This document shows, in pieces, positions 8,536 through 17,279 of a DNA stretch of 64,000 nucleotides. The DNA comes from JACVRN01 sp963715565 (GTDB taxonomy: Bacteria; Acidobacteriota; Blastocatellia; Pyrinomonadales; Pyrinomonadaceae): the NCBI GenBank assembly GCA_963715565.1, contig OY970256.1, positions 3,162,001 through 3,226,000 on the forward strand, given 5' to 3'. Positions within the stretch are counted from its first letter, which is position 1. Each line of letters starts with the position of its first letter. A program made the position numbers and the translations under genes. The notes beneath the pieces were generated by a model. The model worked only from the letters and a program-made list of their open reading frames with translations. It was not told the origin of the DNA and did not search any database.

Positions 8536-8593
8536 TACTCCATCGCGGATGATAAGATAGCCCAACGAATTCCGATTTCATCCCGGTGGAGTA
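8536..8593 (+). promoter_or_regulatory. Hairpin covering the mutS2 ribosome binding site
   Basis: 8536-8552 (TACTCCATCGCGGATGA) pairs with 8578-8593 (TCATCCCGGTGGAGTA) as two stems of 7 and 6 bp with a small internal loop and a 25-nt apical loop. The right arm includes the purine run GGTGGAG and the first base of the ATG at 8593. If formed in the mRNA it would hide the start region. Regulation is inference. Confidence 0.45.
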
Positions 8594-11052
8594 TGAACGA
8601 ACAAGCTTTCACGACGCTTGAGTATGACGGTTTGCGCGCGCTCGTCCGAGCCGGGGCACAGACCGAGATGGGCCGCACGCGGGCAGCGACTCTAGCGCCT
8701 TTCGACAATCTCGAAGAATTGCGCCGCGCGCTTCGTGCGCTCTCGGAATGCGTCGAATTGAGACGACGCGGATTTTCATGGTCTTTCACGGAGCTTGCCG
8801 ACCCTGAAACTGCGCTCGCGATTTTAAGAATCGAAGGCGCGACGCTTGAGCCGTTAGTGATTCTTGAACTCGGGCGTCTCTGCGAACAGGCGCTCAATGC
8901 GCGTGCAGTGATTCTTCAAGAGCGCGAGCTGTGTCCCACGCTTTCAGAGATTGTCGAGCCTCTGCCGCGCGAGCTTCATTCAGTGGCGGCGCGCATCTCT
9001 AACAAAATTCTGCCGGGCGGCGAGATAGACGACCGCGCGAGCCCCGAACTGGGACGCATACGCGCGGACATCCAGCGCCTGCGCTCGCAGATTACTCACC
9101 AGCTTGAATCTTTAATGCGCCGTTCCGAAGAAGCGATTCAGGATGAGCTGGTGACGGTGCGCAACGACCGCTTTGTGATTCCCGTGAAGGCGGATCATCG
9201 CGGGCGCGTGCGAGGTGTGGCGCACGGCTTTTCCTCTTCGGGCGCGACCGCTTTCGTAGAGCCTTTGGAGACCATTGAATCCAACAACGAGCTACAGGCT
9301 TTGCGCGAAACTGAAGAACGCGAAATCGCGCGCATCCTTTTCACACTGACGGAAGAACTGCGGCAACATCTTCCGGCCATAGAGCTGGCGGCGCACGTCG
9401 TGGCCGAGCTTGATTTCATCAACGCCAAGGCCGCGTTCTACAGGCGCTTCAACTGCGTCGTGCCCGAGACGAGCGAAACGGGAGCTTTTGAGCTGGTCGC
9501 CGCGCGTCATCCATTGCTCGAAGAAAATCTGCGCGCACAGGGGCGAGAGGTTGTGCCGGTCTCTTTGCGGCTTGATGATGCGCGGCCCGTGATGGTCATC
9601 TCGGGCGCGAACGCAGGCGGGAAAACAGTGGTGCTGAAAACGGCTGGGCTCTCCGCGTTGATGGCTCTTTCGGGGCTGCCGCTTCCGGCGGAGCGTGCGC
9701 GTGTGCCCTTCTATCGCTCCGTGCTCGCGGACATAGGCGATCATCAATCGCTCGCCGCGAATCTCTCGACCTTTACTTCGCACGTCGCCAACATCGCGCG
9801 CATGCTGGAACTGTGCGAGCGGCCCGCGCTGGTGCTCCTTGACGAAGTCGGGACGGGCACGGACCCGGAAGAAGGCTCTGCCTTAGGTGTCGCGGTCGTG
9901 GATCATTTTCGTCGCGCGTGCGGCGCGCACGTTCTGGCGACGACGCACTACGGCGGCTTGAAGATGTACGCGGCGAACGAGGAGGCGGTCGAGAACGCAA
10001 GCGTCGAGTTTGATGAAAAGACCTTGGAGCCTACATATAGATTGCTGGTCGGCATGGCCGGGTCGTCGTCGGGTTTGGACATTGCGCGACGCTTCGGTTT
10101 TCCTGAAGAGATTGTGGAGCGTGCGCGCGCGCGCGTCAGCGAATCGGCGCGTGACGCTTCGGAATATTTGCGCCGCATCAAGCGCGAGTCGGAAGAGGCT
10201 TTGAGCTTGCGCCGCGCGCTGGAAGAGGAGCGCGAGGCCGTAGCCGAAAAGTATGCTTCGCTGGATAAAGAGGCAGCGCGGCGTGAGCGCGAGCGGCAGG
10301 CGGCGTATGAGCGCGAGCTGGTGGAAGCGATTGAAGATTTTGAGAAGCGCGCCAAAGAGATGGTCTCAAAGATAGAGGACCGCGTGGAGCGTGCGCGCGC
10401 CGAGCGAGACGCAGAGCGCCGCGCCGCCGAACTCAAGCGCGAGGCCACGCGTTCCGCGCGCACGAGCGTTGAAGCGCAAACACCGCGAGCCGTGCGCGTC
10501 GTACGTGACGGGCGTGTCGTGGAAGCGAAGCCCGTTGAAGATGAAAAGGAAGCTCCAAGAGCATTGCCGTCGCGCCCGCTGCGCAAAGGCGACCGCGTGC
10601 GGCTGAAATCCTTCGGCTCGATAGGCATCGTGGAACAGCTCGGCGCAGACGAGGCGGAAGTGAGAGTCAAATCGCTTCGCTTTCGCGAGAAGCTCAGTAA
10701 TCTTGAACTGGTCGAGCCCGAGCCTGTTCAACCGCCCGCGAAACGCGGCTCACGCCTTCGTGTCTCGCCCGGAACGGAAGTTCATTTAAGAGCGCCTGAA
10801 GATGATGCCGAAACGGAGTTGAACGTCATCGGTCACACGACTGACGAAGCCGTGGATGCAACCGATAAATTTTTGGATGAAGCATACATGCATAGCATGG
10901 GCCGCGTGCGAATCATACACGGTCACGGCACGGGCGCACTGCGCCGCGCCATAGGCGAGCACCTGCGCAATCACCCGCACGTCGAGCGCTTTAGTCAGGC
11001 TCCGCAGGATCAGGGCGGCGCGGGCGCAACCGTGGTCGAGTTGAAGCAATAG
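8593..11052 (+). CDS. mutS2: Endonuclease MutS2
   Basis: An 819-residue MutS2 with the family's full order of domains. The N-terminal clamp/lever region covers about 1-310. The ATPase has Walker A SGANAGGKTVVLKTAGL, Walker B LVLLDEVGTGTDPEEGSAL and the TTHYGGLK segment. A long charged coiled coil follows (about 520-640), then a KOW-like segment (LRKGDRVRLKSFGSIGIVEQ) and a C-terminal Smr nuclease domain (ELNVIGHTTDEA, IIHGHGTGALRRAI). MutS2 proteins act in suppression of homologous recombination and, in Bacillus, in rescue of collided ribosomes rather than in mismatch repair. The only candidate Shine-Dalgarno, GGTGGAG, lies one base from the ATG and inside a hairpin. Confidence 0.96.
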   Translation: MNEQAFTTLEYDGLRALVRAGAQTEMGRTRAATLAPFDNLEELRRALRALSECVELRRRGFSWSFTELADPETALAILRIEGATLEPLVILELGRLCEQALNARAVILQERELCPTLSEIVEPLPRELHSVAARISNKILPGGEIDDRASPELGRIRADIQRLRSQITHQLESLMRRSEEAIQDELVTVRNDRFVIPVKADHRGRVRGVAHGFSSSGATAFVEPLETIESNNELQALRETEEREIARILFTLTEELRQHLPAIELAAHVVAELDFINAKAAFYRRFNCVVPETSETGAFELVAARHPLLEENLRAQGREVVPVSLRLDDARPVMVISGANAGGKTVVLKTAGLSALMALSGLPLPAERARVPFYRSVLADIGDHQSLAANLSTFTSHVANIARMLELCERPALVLLDEVGTGTDPEEGSALGVAVVDHFRRACGAHVLATTHYGGLKMYAANEEAVENASVEFDEKTLEPTYRLLVGMAGSSSGLDIARRFGFPEEIVERARARVSESARDASEYLRRIKRESEEALSLRRALEEEREAVAEKYASLDKEAARRERERQAAYERELVEAIEDFEKRAKEMVSKIEDRVERARAERDAERRAAELKREATRSARTSVEAQTPRAVRVVRDGRVVEAKPVEDEKEAPRALPSRPLRKGDRVRLKSFGSIGIVEQLGADEAEVRVKSLRFREKLSNLELVEPEPVQPPAKRGSRLRVSPGTEVHLRAPEDDAETELNVIGHTTDEAVDATDKFLDEAYMHSMGRVRIIHGHGTGALRRAIGEHLRNHPHVERFSQAPQDQGGAGATVVELKQ

Positions 11053-11069
11053 AACTTAATCAATATCTT

Positions 11070-11882
11070 ATGGAGAGCATTGAGGTGGATGCTGAAGTAA
11101 CTCTCTATTTTAGAGATCAGTTGCGACAAGCTAGAGCTACTGCGCTTCGTGATGCTGAAGCATTTGATGAGATCATCTTCGTGCTTGAGCGGTTAGGTGG
11201 TTACTTGTGCAATGAAAACTGCCCAGCTAAAAAAAATAACAAAGGAAAGAAGAAAAATCTTGGTCTCGCTCATAAAGGTGAGCATATTATCAAACAAGCC
11301 AACAATTCCTCATTAGCAACTGAAATTCCATCGAAGCTGGCAGATTTCCACACGGATTTTGAAAAGCTTTTTCGTTTAGTTAGAGAAGCAAGAAACGATG
11401 CCATGCACGAAGGTGCTTTCGCTCGCCACTTAACAACCCATGCCGTTGAATTATCAATCGTTTTGGAGGATTCTCTAATGAAAGACTGTGATAAAGTTGG
11501 TGATTATATGGTAAGAAACCCTGTTTGTGCATTCTCATGGCAGCCGCTAAGTTTCGTTAGACAAACCATGCTAGTAAATTCATTCTCATATCTTCCCGTT
11601 CTAGCAAGTTATGAAAGTGAACCTAAAGAGCTTATCTCTGACCTTGCTGTAGCTCAGTATTTACGGGGAGAATCTGACGGACGATTCTTTAAACAACGTC
11701 TCACTCAGACTCTCGGGGATGTGCTTAGCTCAAAAGCAATTAAATGCTGCGAGCCTAGAGTATGTACACCAGACACTTTAATTATAGATGCACTAAAGTA
11801 TTTGGATAATCTTCCAATCTTGGTTAAATCTGCTTCATCAAAGCAACTAGTAGGGCTACTAACTGCATTTGACCTTTTATAA
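11070..11882 (+). CDS. HEPN-like / CBS-pair protein, AT-rich, probably acquired
   Basis: A 270-residue protein between mutS2 and dnaG. The N-terminal half is alpha-helical and contains REARNDAMHEGA, an Arg108-N-D-A-M-His113 arrangement that matches the Rx4-6H signature of HEPN ribonucleases. The C-terminal half (about 141-270) reads as a CBS pair: MVRNPVCAFSWQPL with YLPVLAS, and EPRVCTPDTL with LPILVKS and LVGLLTAFDLL. CBS pairs usually bind adenine nucleotides, so a ligand-gated RNase is a reasonable guess, not a demonstrated function. Base composition (about 40% GC by eye, many A/T-ending codons) differs strongly from both neighbours and suggests horizontal transfer. No toxin-antitoxin partner or integrase is visible. 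The Lys/Asn-rich loop at 51-64 is unusual. Confidence 0.6.
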   Translation: MESIEVDAEVTLYFRDQLRQARATALRDAEAFDEIIFVLERLGGYLCNENCPAKKNNKGKKKNLGLAHKGEHIIKQANNSSLATEIPSKLADFHTDFEKLFRLVREARNDAMHEGAFARHLTTHAVELSIVLEDSLMKDCDKVGDYMVRNPVCAFSWQPLSFVRQTMLVNSFSYLPVLASYESEPKELISDLAVAQYLRGESDGRFFKQRLTQTLGDVLSSKAIKCCEPRVCTPDTLIIDALKYLDNLPILVKSASSKQLVGLLTAFDLL

Positions 11883-11903
11883 ATGTCTATAAATTGTAAT
11901 GAG

Positions 11904-11926
11904 GATAACGCCGCCAAAACGTTATC
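11904..11926. other. Short inverted repeat after the HEPN-CBS gene
   Basis: GATAACG (11904-11910) pairs with CGTTATC (11920-11926) over a 9-nt loop. There is no T-run, so it is not a standard terminator. It lies between the AT-rich gene and the dnaG ATG and could mark an insertion edge or a weak regulatory hairpin. Confidence 0.35.
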
Positions 11927-11936
11927 AAGTTAAACC

Positions 11937-13775
11937 ATGCGCTTTCCGCAAACCTTTATTGATGATCTGCGCCGACAGGCGGACATAGTGCGCGTCGTAC
12001 AGGATTACGTCTCTCTGAAAAAGAAGGGCGCAAACTGGATGGCGTGCTGTCCCTTTCATCAGGAGAAGACGCCCTCGTTCTCGGTTAGTCCATCGAAAGA
12101 TATTTTTTACTGCTTTAGTTGCCAGAAGGGAGGAAGCGTCTTTAACTTCGTGATGGAAATCGAGCGCGTCTCGTTTCCCGAAGCGGTGAGAATTGTGGCC
12201 GAGAAGTCGAACGTGCCGCTGCCGCAGTTGGTGGATGATAAGAGGTTCGAGGCGCGGCGTCAGGAGGCTGACGAAATCATAGAGATGAATTCGTGGGCGC
12301 TTGCGTGGTGGGAAGCTCAACTGGAAGAGGGCAATCAGGAAGCAAAGCGTGCGCGCGAGTACATCATGGGTCGTGAGATTACGGAAGAGACGTGCAAGGC
12401 TTTTCATTTGGGATACGCGCCGGATAGCTGGGACGGGTTGGTCGCGCACCTGAAGCGGCGGGGCGCAAGCGATGGTCAGATTGAGCGGAGCGGTCTGGTA
12501 GTTAAAAAGGACGCGGGCGGTTTTTACGACCGTTTCCGTGGGCGGCTGATTTTTCCAGTCATGGACGCGCAGGGGCGAGCGGTCGCCTTTGGCGGGAGGA
12601 TTATGCAAGCGGGCGAGCCTAAGTACCTGAATTCGCCCGAAACGGCTGCTTATACCAAGGGGCGACACCTTTACGGGCTGCACCAGACGCGCGACGAGAT
12701 ACGCCGCAAAAAGTTCGCTATTTTGGTCGAGGGCTACCTGGATTTGATAATTCCCTTTCAGGCCGGGGTCAGAAATGCGGTCGCAAGTCTGGGCACGGCT
12801 TTAACCCCTGAACAGGCGAAACTTCTGGGAAGGTTTGCGCGTAAAGTCGTAGTCAACTATGATGGGGATAAAGCGGGCGTGCAGGCGGCCAAACGGGCAA
12901 TAGAAACGCTTCTGGCAGAAGACTTTGAGGTCAAGGTGCTGGTTCTGCCGGACAACGCCGACCCGGACGAGTTCATCAAACGATTCGGCGTTGAGGCGTA
13001 TCAGGAACGGCGCGGGAAAGCACTCCCCCATATACAATTTGTGCTCGATCAGGCAGTACGGGATCGTGATCTTCGGCGTCCCGCCGAAAAGGCGGCGGCA
13101 GTTGAGGACGTGCTCCCGTATGTTCGCGCTGTCCGCAACACGATTCAACGGCGCGAGTATTTTGACATGACCATGGACCGGCTGCGCGTAGAGGAACAGA
13201 CGTTGCGTCAGGAGCTATGGCAACTTGTCAAACAGAGCGCCGCAAGTTCTGCGGGCACAAGCGTTCGGCAGAAGGTGGCTCAGGCGACGGGCGCGCAGCC
13301 CACCGTGGCTGAACAAAAGCTGCTTGAGCTGCTCGTCCACGATGAAGATTTGCGGCGCGACATCCTCCCTCTGATGGAAGAGGCCGATTACGAGGAGTTG
13401 CCAACGGCCAGTATCTTCCGCGCGCTCGTGGAATTGACAGAAGCGGGACAGGAAGTTGATTTCAGCTCCTTGAGCGCGAAAACGGAAGGCGACCCTGTTG
13501 CATCTGACCTTGTGCCGCTTCTCCTGATGGGCGAATCGGAGCGCGCCGAGGGCGAAGCGGTTGACGACGTGCTGGCGGTGGCCGAAAGCTGCTTTTTGGC
13601 TCTGCGCGAGATGATGGTTGACCGCCGCTTGAACGAGTTGCGCACGGAGGCTGCCGGGGCAGAAAACGAGGGCGACACGGAGCGTCAGAACAGGTTGACG
13701 CTGGAAATTATGGAATGGCAAAGACGCCGGGCCGAGCTGCTGCGTGGAACCGCAAGCGCGCGGGCGGGGTCTTAA
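11937..13775 (+). CDS. dnaG: DNA primase DnaG
   Basis: A 612-residue primase that makes RNA primers at the replication fork. The N-terminal CHC2 zinc finger is complete (CCPFHQEKTPSFSVSP, then FYCFSCQKGG). The catalytic core shows YLNSPET, the TOPRIM motif FAILVEGYLDL with NYDGDKAGVQAA, and DADPDEF-like spacing in PDNADPDEFIKRF. The C-terminal helicase-binding region is about 430-612. Size is typical. rpoD follows 51 nt downstream, so this is the usual dnaG-rpoD macromolecular-synthesis pair; rpsU is absent. The ATG has no strong Shine-Dalgarno. Confidence 0.97.
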   Translation: MRFPQTFIDDLRRQADIVRVVQDYVSLKKKGANWMACCPFHQEKTPSFSVSPSKDIFYCFSCQKGGSVFNFVMEIERVSFPEAVRIVAEKSNVPLPQLVDDKRFEARRQEADEIIEMNSWALAWWEAQLEEGNQEAKRAREYIMGREITEETCKAFHLGYAPDSWDGLVAHLKRRGASDGQIERSGLVVKKDAGGFYDRFRGRLIFPVMDAQGRAVAFGGRIMQAGEPKYLNSPETAAYTKGRHLYGLHQTRDEIRRKKFAILVEGYLDLIIPFQAGVRNAVASLGTALTPEQAKLLGRFARKVVVNYDGDKAGVQAAKRAIETLLAEDFEVKVLVLPDNADPDEFIKRFGVEAYQERRGKALPHIQFVLDQAVRDRDLRRPAEKAAAVEDVLPYVRAVRNTIQRREYFDMTMDRLRVEEQTLRQELWQLVKQSAASSAGTSVRQKVAQATGAQPTVAEQKLLELLVHDEDLRRDILPLMEEADYEELPTASIFRALVELTEAGQEVDFSSLSAKTEGDPVASDLVPLLLMGESERAEGEAVDDVLAVAESCFLALREMMVDRRLNELRTEAAGAENEGDTERQNRLTLEIMEWQRRRAELLRGTASARAGS

Positions 13776-13826
13776 AGACGAGAAATTTGAACGGATAGAC
13801 GGGACAAACCGTCCTCGAAGACGCGC

Positions 13827-15611
13827 GTGGAGGCTCTCTCCTCGAAATACAGGCCGGCGCGCGAGAAGGTGGAAGAGAAATTGAGCATCGAAGAGAAAGA
13901 CCGTGACGACGTCATGCAGCGCCTTCTGGAACTGGGTGGCGACAAAAAGTATTTGACCTTTGACGACCTGAACCGCGAGTTGCCGGACAACGTCGTCTCG
14001 CCCGACGACATAGAGGATGTCCTTCAAAAACTGGAAGGCTCGAACATCCCCGTCGCGGATTCGGACGAGCGGTTGATAGAGCAGGCGGCGGCGCTTGCCA
14101 CCGACGACGAAGACGACACGATTGACGAAGATATAGAGCTGGACCTTTCGGCGGGCGCGCTGGAAAAGACGAACGACCCCGTGCGTCTATACCTGCGCGA
14201 GATGGGCGTTGTTCCGCTTCTGACGCGCGAAGGCGAAGTCGCCATCGCCAAGAGAATCGAGCGCGGGCAGCTCAAGACGCAGAAAGCCATCTCGCGTTCG
14301 CCCATCGCCGTCGCAGAGCTTCTGAAAATCGGCGACGAGCTGGCAGCCGAACGGCTTCACATTCGCGACGTTGTCAACTTCTCCGAACAGGCCGAGCTGA
14401 CCGGCGACGAAGACAAGGCCGACGAGTACCTGCGCTGGACAATCGAAGGCATCGAGAATATTCGCAAGCTCTTTAAGCAGGGCTTGAAGGAATGGGACAA
14501 GCTACGCGCCGAGCAGAAGGTGACGCGCGGCAAGAAGTCCAAAAAGCTGTTGCGCCTACAGCGCAAGGTCGCGCGGGTTCGCTTAGAGATAGCGCAGGAA
14601 ATCGGGCGTCTTAACCTGACGGAACGCGCGCGCCAGCGACTGATTAACTCCATCCGCTCCGTGCAGAAAGAAGTACGCACGTCGGAGCGCGAGATAGAGA
14701 ACTACACGGAGAAATTGAACCGCAAGCGCATCAAGCCTGAAGACGAGCGCGAGTATAAGCGTCGCGTCACGGGCGCGAAAAAGCGTTTGCAGCAGATAGA
14801 GGCCGACCATAACATCTCGCCCGTAGAGATTAAGCGCTCACTGCAAGCCATCGTCATCGGCGAGCAGGAGACGGGCCAGGCCAAGCGCGAGCTGATTGAA
14901 GCGAACCTTCGCCTTGTGGTCTCGATTGCCAAGAAGTACACGAACCGTGGCTTGCAGTTTCTGGATTTGATTCAGGAAGGCAACATCGGTTTGATGAAGG
15001 CCGTGGACAAGTTCGAGTGGCGGCGCGGCTACAAGTTCTCGACCTATGCGACGTGGTGGATTCGACAGGCGATTACGCGCGCCATCGCGGATCAGGCTCG
15101 AACGATACGCATCCCCGTGCACATGATCGAGACTATCAACAAACTGATTCGCACTTCGCGCGCTCTGGTGCAGGAGTTGGGCCGCGAGCCGACCTCGGAA
15201 GAGATTGCGCGCAAGATGGACATTCCCGTCTCGAAGGTGCGGAAAGTCTTGAAGATAGCGCAGGAGCCTATCTCGCTTGAGACGCCCATAGGCGAAGAGG
15301 AAGATTCGCATTTGGGCGACTTCATCGAAGACAAGTCCATCCTGAATCCTGCGGATGCGGTGGTCGCTTCCAATCTTCGCGAGATTACGGACGAGGTGCT
15401 GGCGACACTGACGCCGCGCGAAGAGAAGGTCATCAAGATGCGCTTCGGGCTAGGGACGTCCGGGTCTGAGCACACGCTCGAAGAAGTCGGCCAGCACTTT
15501 GCCGTCACGCGCGAGCGCATTCGCCAGATTGAAGCCAAGGCTTTGAGAAAGCTCAGACATCCTTCGCGCTCGCGTAAGCTCAAGGCGTTTCTTGAGAGCG
15601 CGCAGCGGTAA
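13827..15611 (+). CDS. rpoD: RNA polymerase primary sigma factor RpoD
   Basis: A 594-residue sigma-70. Region 1.1 is present (YLTFDDLNRELPDNVVSP), then region 1.2 (DPVRLYLREMGVVPLLTREGE) and a charged non-conserved helical insert (about 190-340). Regions 2.1-2.4 follow (NLRLVVSIAKKYTNRGL, DLIQEGNIGLMKAVDKF, YATWWIRQAITRAI), then regions 3 and 4 with the final helix-turn-helix (LEEVGQHFAVTRERIRQIE). This is the housekeeping sigma factor that reads -35/-10 promoters. The reading frame opens with GTG at 13827; an in-frame ATG at 13914 would give a protein shorter by 29 residues and still keep region 1.1, so the exact start is open. A strong terminator follows 23 nt after the stop. Confidence 0.97.
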   Translation: MEALSSKYRPAREKVEEKLSIEEKDRDDVMQRLLELGGDKKYLTFDDLNRELPDNVVSPDDIEDVLQKLEGSNIPVADSDERLIEQAAALATDDEDDTIDEDIELDLSAGALEKTNDPVRLYLREMGVVPLLTREGEVAIAKRIERGQLKTQKAISRSPIAVAELLKIGDELAAERLHIRDVVNFSEQAELTGDEDKADEYLRWTIEGIENIRKLFKQGLKEWDKLRAEQKVTRGKKSKKLLRLQRKVARVRLEIAQEIGRLNLTERARQRLINSIRSVQKEVRTSEREIENYTEKLNRKRIKPEDEREYKRRVTGAKKRLQQIEADHNISPVEIKRSLQAIVIGEQETGQAKRELIEANLRLVVSIAKKYTNRGLQFLDLIQEGNIGLMKAVDKFEWRRGYKFSTYATWWIRQAITRAIADQARTIRIPVHMIETINKLIRTSRALVQELGREPTSEEIARKMDIPVSKVRKVLKIAQEPISLETPIGEEEDSHLGDFIEDKSILNPADAVVASNLREITDEVLATLTPREEKVIKMRFGLGTSGSEHTLEEVGQHFAVTRERIRQIEAKALRKLRHPSRSRKLKAFLESAQR

Positions 15612-15633
15612 GCTGAGGATAAGCGAAGAGCAT

Positions 15634-15675
15634 AAGGGGCTCGGGAATCATCTTCCCGAGCCCCTTATTTTTTTT
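15634..15675 (+). terminator. Rho-independent terminator of dnaG-rpoD
   Basis: A perfect 14-bp stem AAGGGGCTCGGGAA / TTCCCGAGCCCCTT (15634-15647, 15653-15666) with a 5-nt loop is followed by ATTTTTTTT. It closes the plus-strand operon just before the convergent gene at 15689. Confidence 0.95.
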
Positions 15676-15688
15676 CGCTCGCGCGCGT

Positions 15689-16102
15689 TTAGCGCAGGGT
15701 CTGCGGGTTGAAGCTCTTGACTGTGTTATCGAAGGTGTACTGGTAGGTGTAGAAAGGAAGCGGGATTTCTCGTGTGTAAGAGACGCGCGCCTGCCAGCGT
15801 CCCTCCTGCGTGCCGACCAGCACAACGGTCGCCGGGGGCGGCGGAGCGCCGTAATCCGTAGCCGTGTCGAGCAAAGTTTTCCTGAGCGTATCGCTCGTCG
15901 TCTGTGGCTGCACGGCGGCGACGTTGACAGTCTGCTGCATCGCTTCCTTGAACTGATAAGCTTGAATCGCGACCGGGACATACTGGTAGCCGGAATAAGC
16001 GATCATGATAATGACTGCCAGCACAATCAGAAATTTCAGACGTCCCTGCCCACGCTCGCCTTTGCGGCGTTGGACGGGGCGTGTGCCGCACGAAGTACTC
16101 AT
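15689..16102 (-). CDS. Small single-pass membrane protein, unknown function
   Basis: 137 residues. A basic N-terminus (MSTSCGTRPVQRRKGERGQ) precedes one hydrophobic helix, FLIVLAVIIMIAYSGYQYVP (about 25-44). A soluble C-terminal domain follows, with ATVVLVGTQEGRWQARVSYT and a tyrosine-rich end (FYTYQYTF). The ATG at 16102 is chosen because GAGGAAGAG stands 5 nt upstream; the longer open frame to 16276 only overlaps aroB. The topology (short cytoplasmic tail, extracytoplasmic domain) resembles DUF4845-type proteins, but I do not recognise the family with certainty. It lies 22 nt after aroB on the same strand and may be cotranscribed. Confidence 0.75.
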   Translation of the reverse strand: MSTSCGTRPVQRRKGERGQGRLKFLIVLAVIIMIAYSGYQYVPVAIQAYQFKEAMQQTVNVAAVQPQTTSDTLRKTLLDTATDYGAPPPPATVVLVGTQEGRWQARVSYTREIPLPFYTYQYTFDNTVKSFNPQTLR

Positions 16103-16124
16103 CTTAATCTCTTCCTCACTATCT

Positions 16125-17267
16125 TTAAGAATCAGGTTGTAACACGGAGCGGAGTGAAGCGCGTAAAAGCTCTGGGGCAATTTTTGTCTGGTCAACCAGC
16201 GCGGCGCGGCCCAGGCGTTTGAGGAGAACCCACTGGACGCGACCGCCGACCGCTTTTTTGTCGCGTGCGAGCGCACGCACTAGCGAAGTCAGGTCGAGGT
16301 CACTTGTACGGGGCAGCTCGCCGCACAGCTCTATGGCTGCCCGAAGTGATTCTAACCCGGATTGCTCCAAAATGCCTAGTCTTTTTGAAATTTCGCCCGC
16401 CACCAGCATCCCGTAGCCCACCGCCTCACCATGCCGGAACCGCCTGTAATTTGTTGAAATTTCAAGGGCATGCGCCGTCGTATGGCCGAAATTCAGGATG
16501 CGCCGGGAGCGATGGTCGCGGCGCGAGGTCTCCTCTCGCTCATCGCCCGCGACGATTGCTGCTTTGAATTTGACGTGCTCGCGTATGAGCCGTTCCAGCC
16601 CCGCCGAGGGCTCAAGCCGCCTTCCCGTCCATTCTTCCGCGAGAAACTTGCGGGTCAAATCAAAGAGCGCACGCGAGGCAACCGCGCCCTGCTTGATGCA
16701 TTCGCAGAAGCCCGCGGTCAGCTCGCGCCGTGGCAAAGTCCGAAGCGTTTCGGTATCGACGAGGACGGCGCGCGGCTGGTGAAAAGCCCCGACCATGTTT
16801 TTTCCGTGAGCGGTGTTGACGCCGACTTTGCCTCCGACCGATGAGTCTACCTGCGCCAGGAGCGTCGTCGGAACTTGAATCAGGGCAATCCCGCGCAGGT
16901 AACTGGCCGCCGCGAATCCAGCCAGGTCGCCGACCACGCCGCCGCCCAGAGCGACCACGGCGTCCGTTCTTTCCAATCCTGCGGCAGAGAGAAAATCGAG
17001 CGCGCGCGTAAAGGTCCCGATGGACTTGTAACGCTCGCCGTCCGGCATTAGCCAGTGAGCGACATCAAAACCCCGCGCGGCCATGCTCTCAATAGCAGCG
17101 CTTCCATAAAGATTAAAAACTTTGGGATTCGAGATGAGGACAATGCGGCGCGCCTGAGCGGTGAGAGCGCGGCTTACGGTCGCACCAAGGCGAGCGAGTG
17201 TGCCCTTGCCTATGAGAATTTCGTAGTCGGCCCTTTGCGCCTTGAGGCGCACGCGTACGCGCTCCAA
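16125..17267 (-). CDS. aroB: 3-dehydroquinate synthase AroB
   Basis: A 380-residue enzyme of the shikimate pathway (second step, DAHP to 3-dehydroquinate; NAD and divalent metal dependent). Diagnostic segments are present: MPDGERYKS, VVALGGGVVGDLAGFAAASY, VPTTLLAQVDSSVGGKVGVN and the metal-binding LNFGHTTAHALE with a later RHGEAVGYGM. Length is slightly above the usual 350-365. The start lies 13 nt downstream of the peptidase gene stop on the same strand, so the two genes are probably cotranscribed. The C-terminus (SLRSVLQPDS) is about 20 residues longer than in many homologues. Confidence 0.95.
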   Translation of the reverse strand: MERVRVRLKAQRADYEILIGKGTLARLGATVSRALTAQARRIVLISNPKVFNLYGSAAIESMAARGFDVAHWLMPDGERYKSIGTFTRALDFLSAAGLERTDAVVALGGGVVGDLAGFAAASYLRGIALIQVPTTLLAQVDSSVGGKVGVNTAHGKNMVGAFHQPRAVLVDTETLRTLPRRELTAGFCECIKQGAVASRALFDLTRKFLAEEWTGRRLEPSAGLERLIREHVKFKAAIVAGDEREETSRRDHRSRRILNFGHTTAHALEISTNYRRFRHGEAVGYGMLVAGEISKRLGILEQSGLESLRAAIELCGELPRTSDLDLTSLVRALARDKKAVGGRVQWVLLKRLGRAALVDQTKIAPELLRASLRSVLQPDS

Positions 17268-17279
17268 CTCGGTTTTCTT

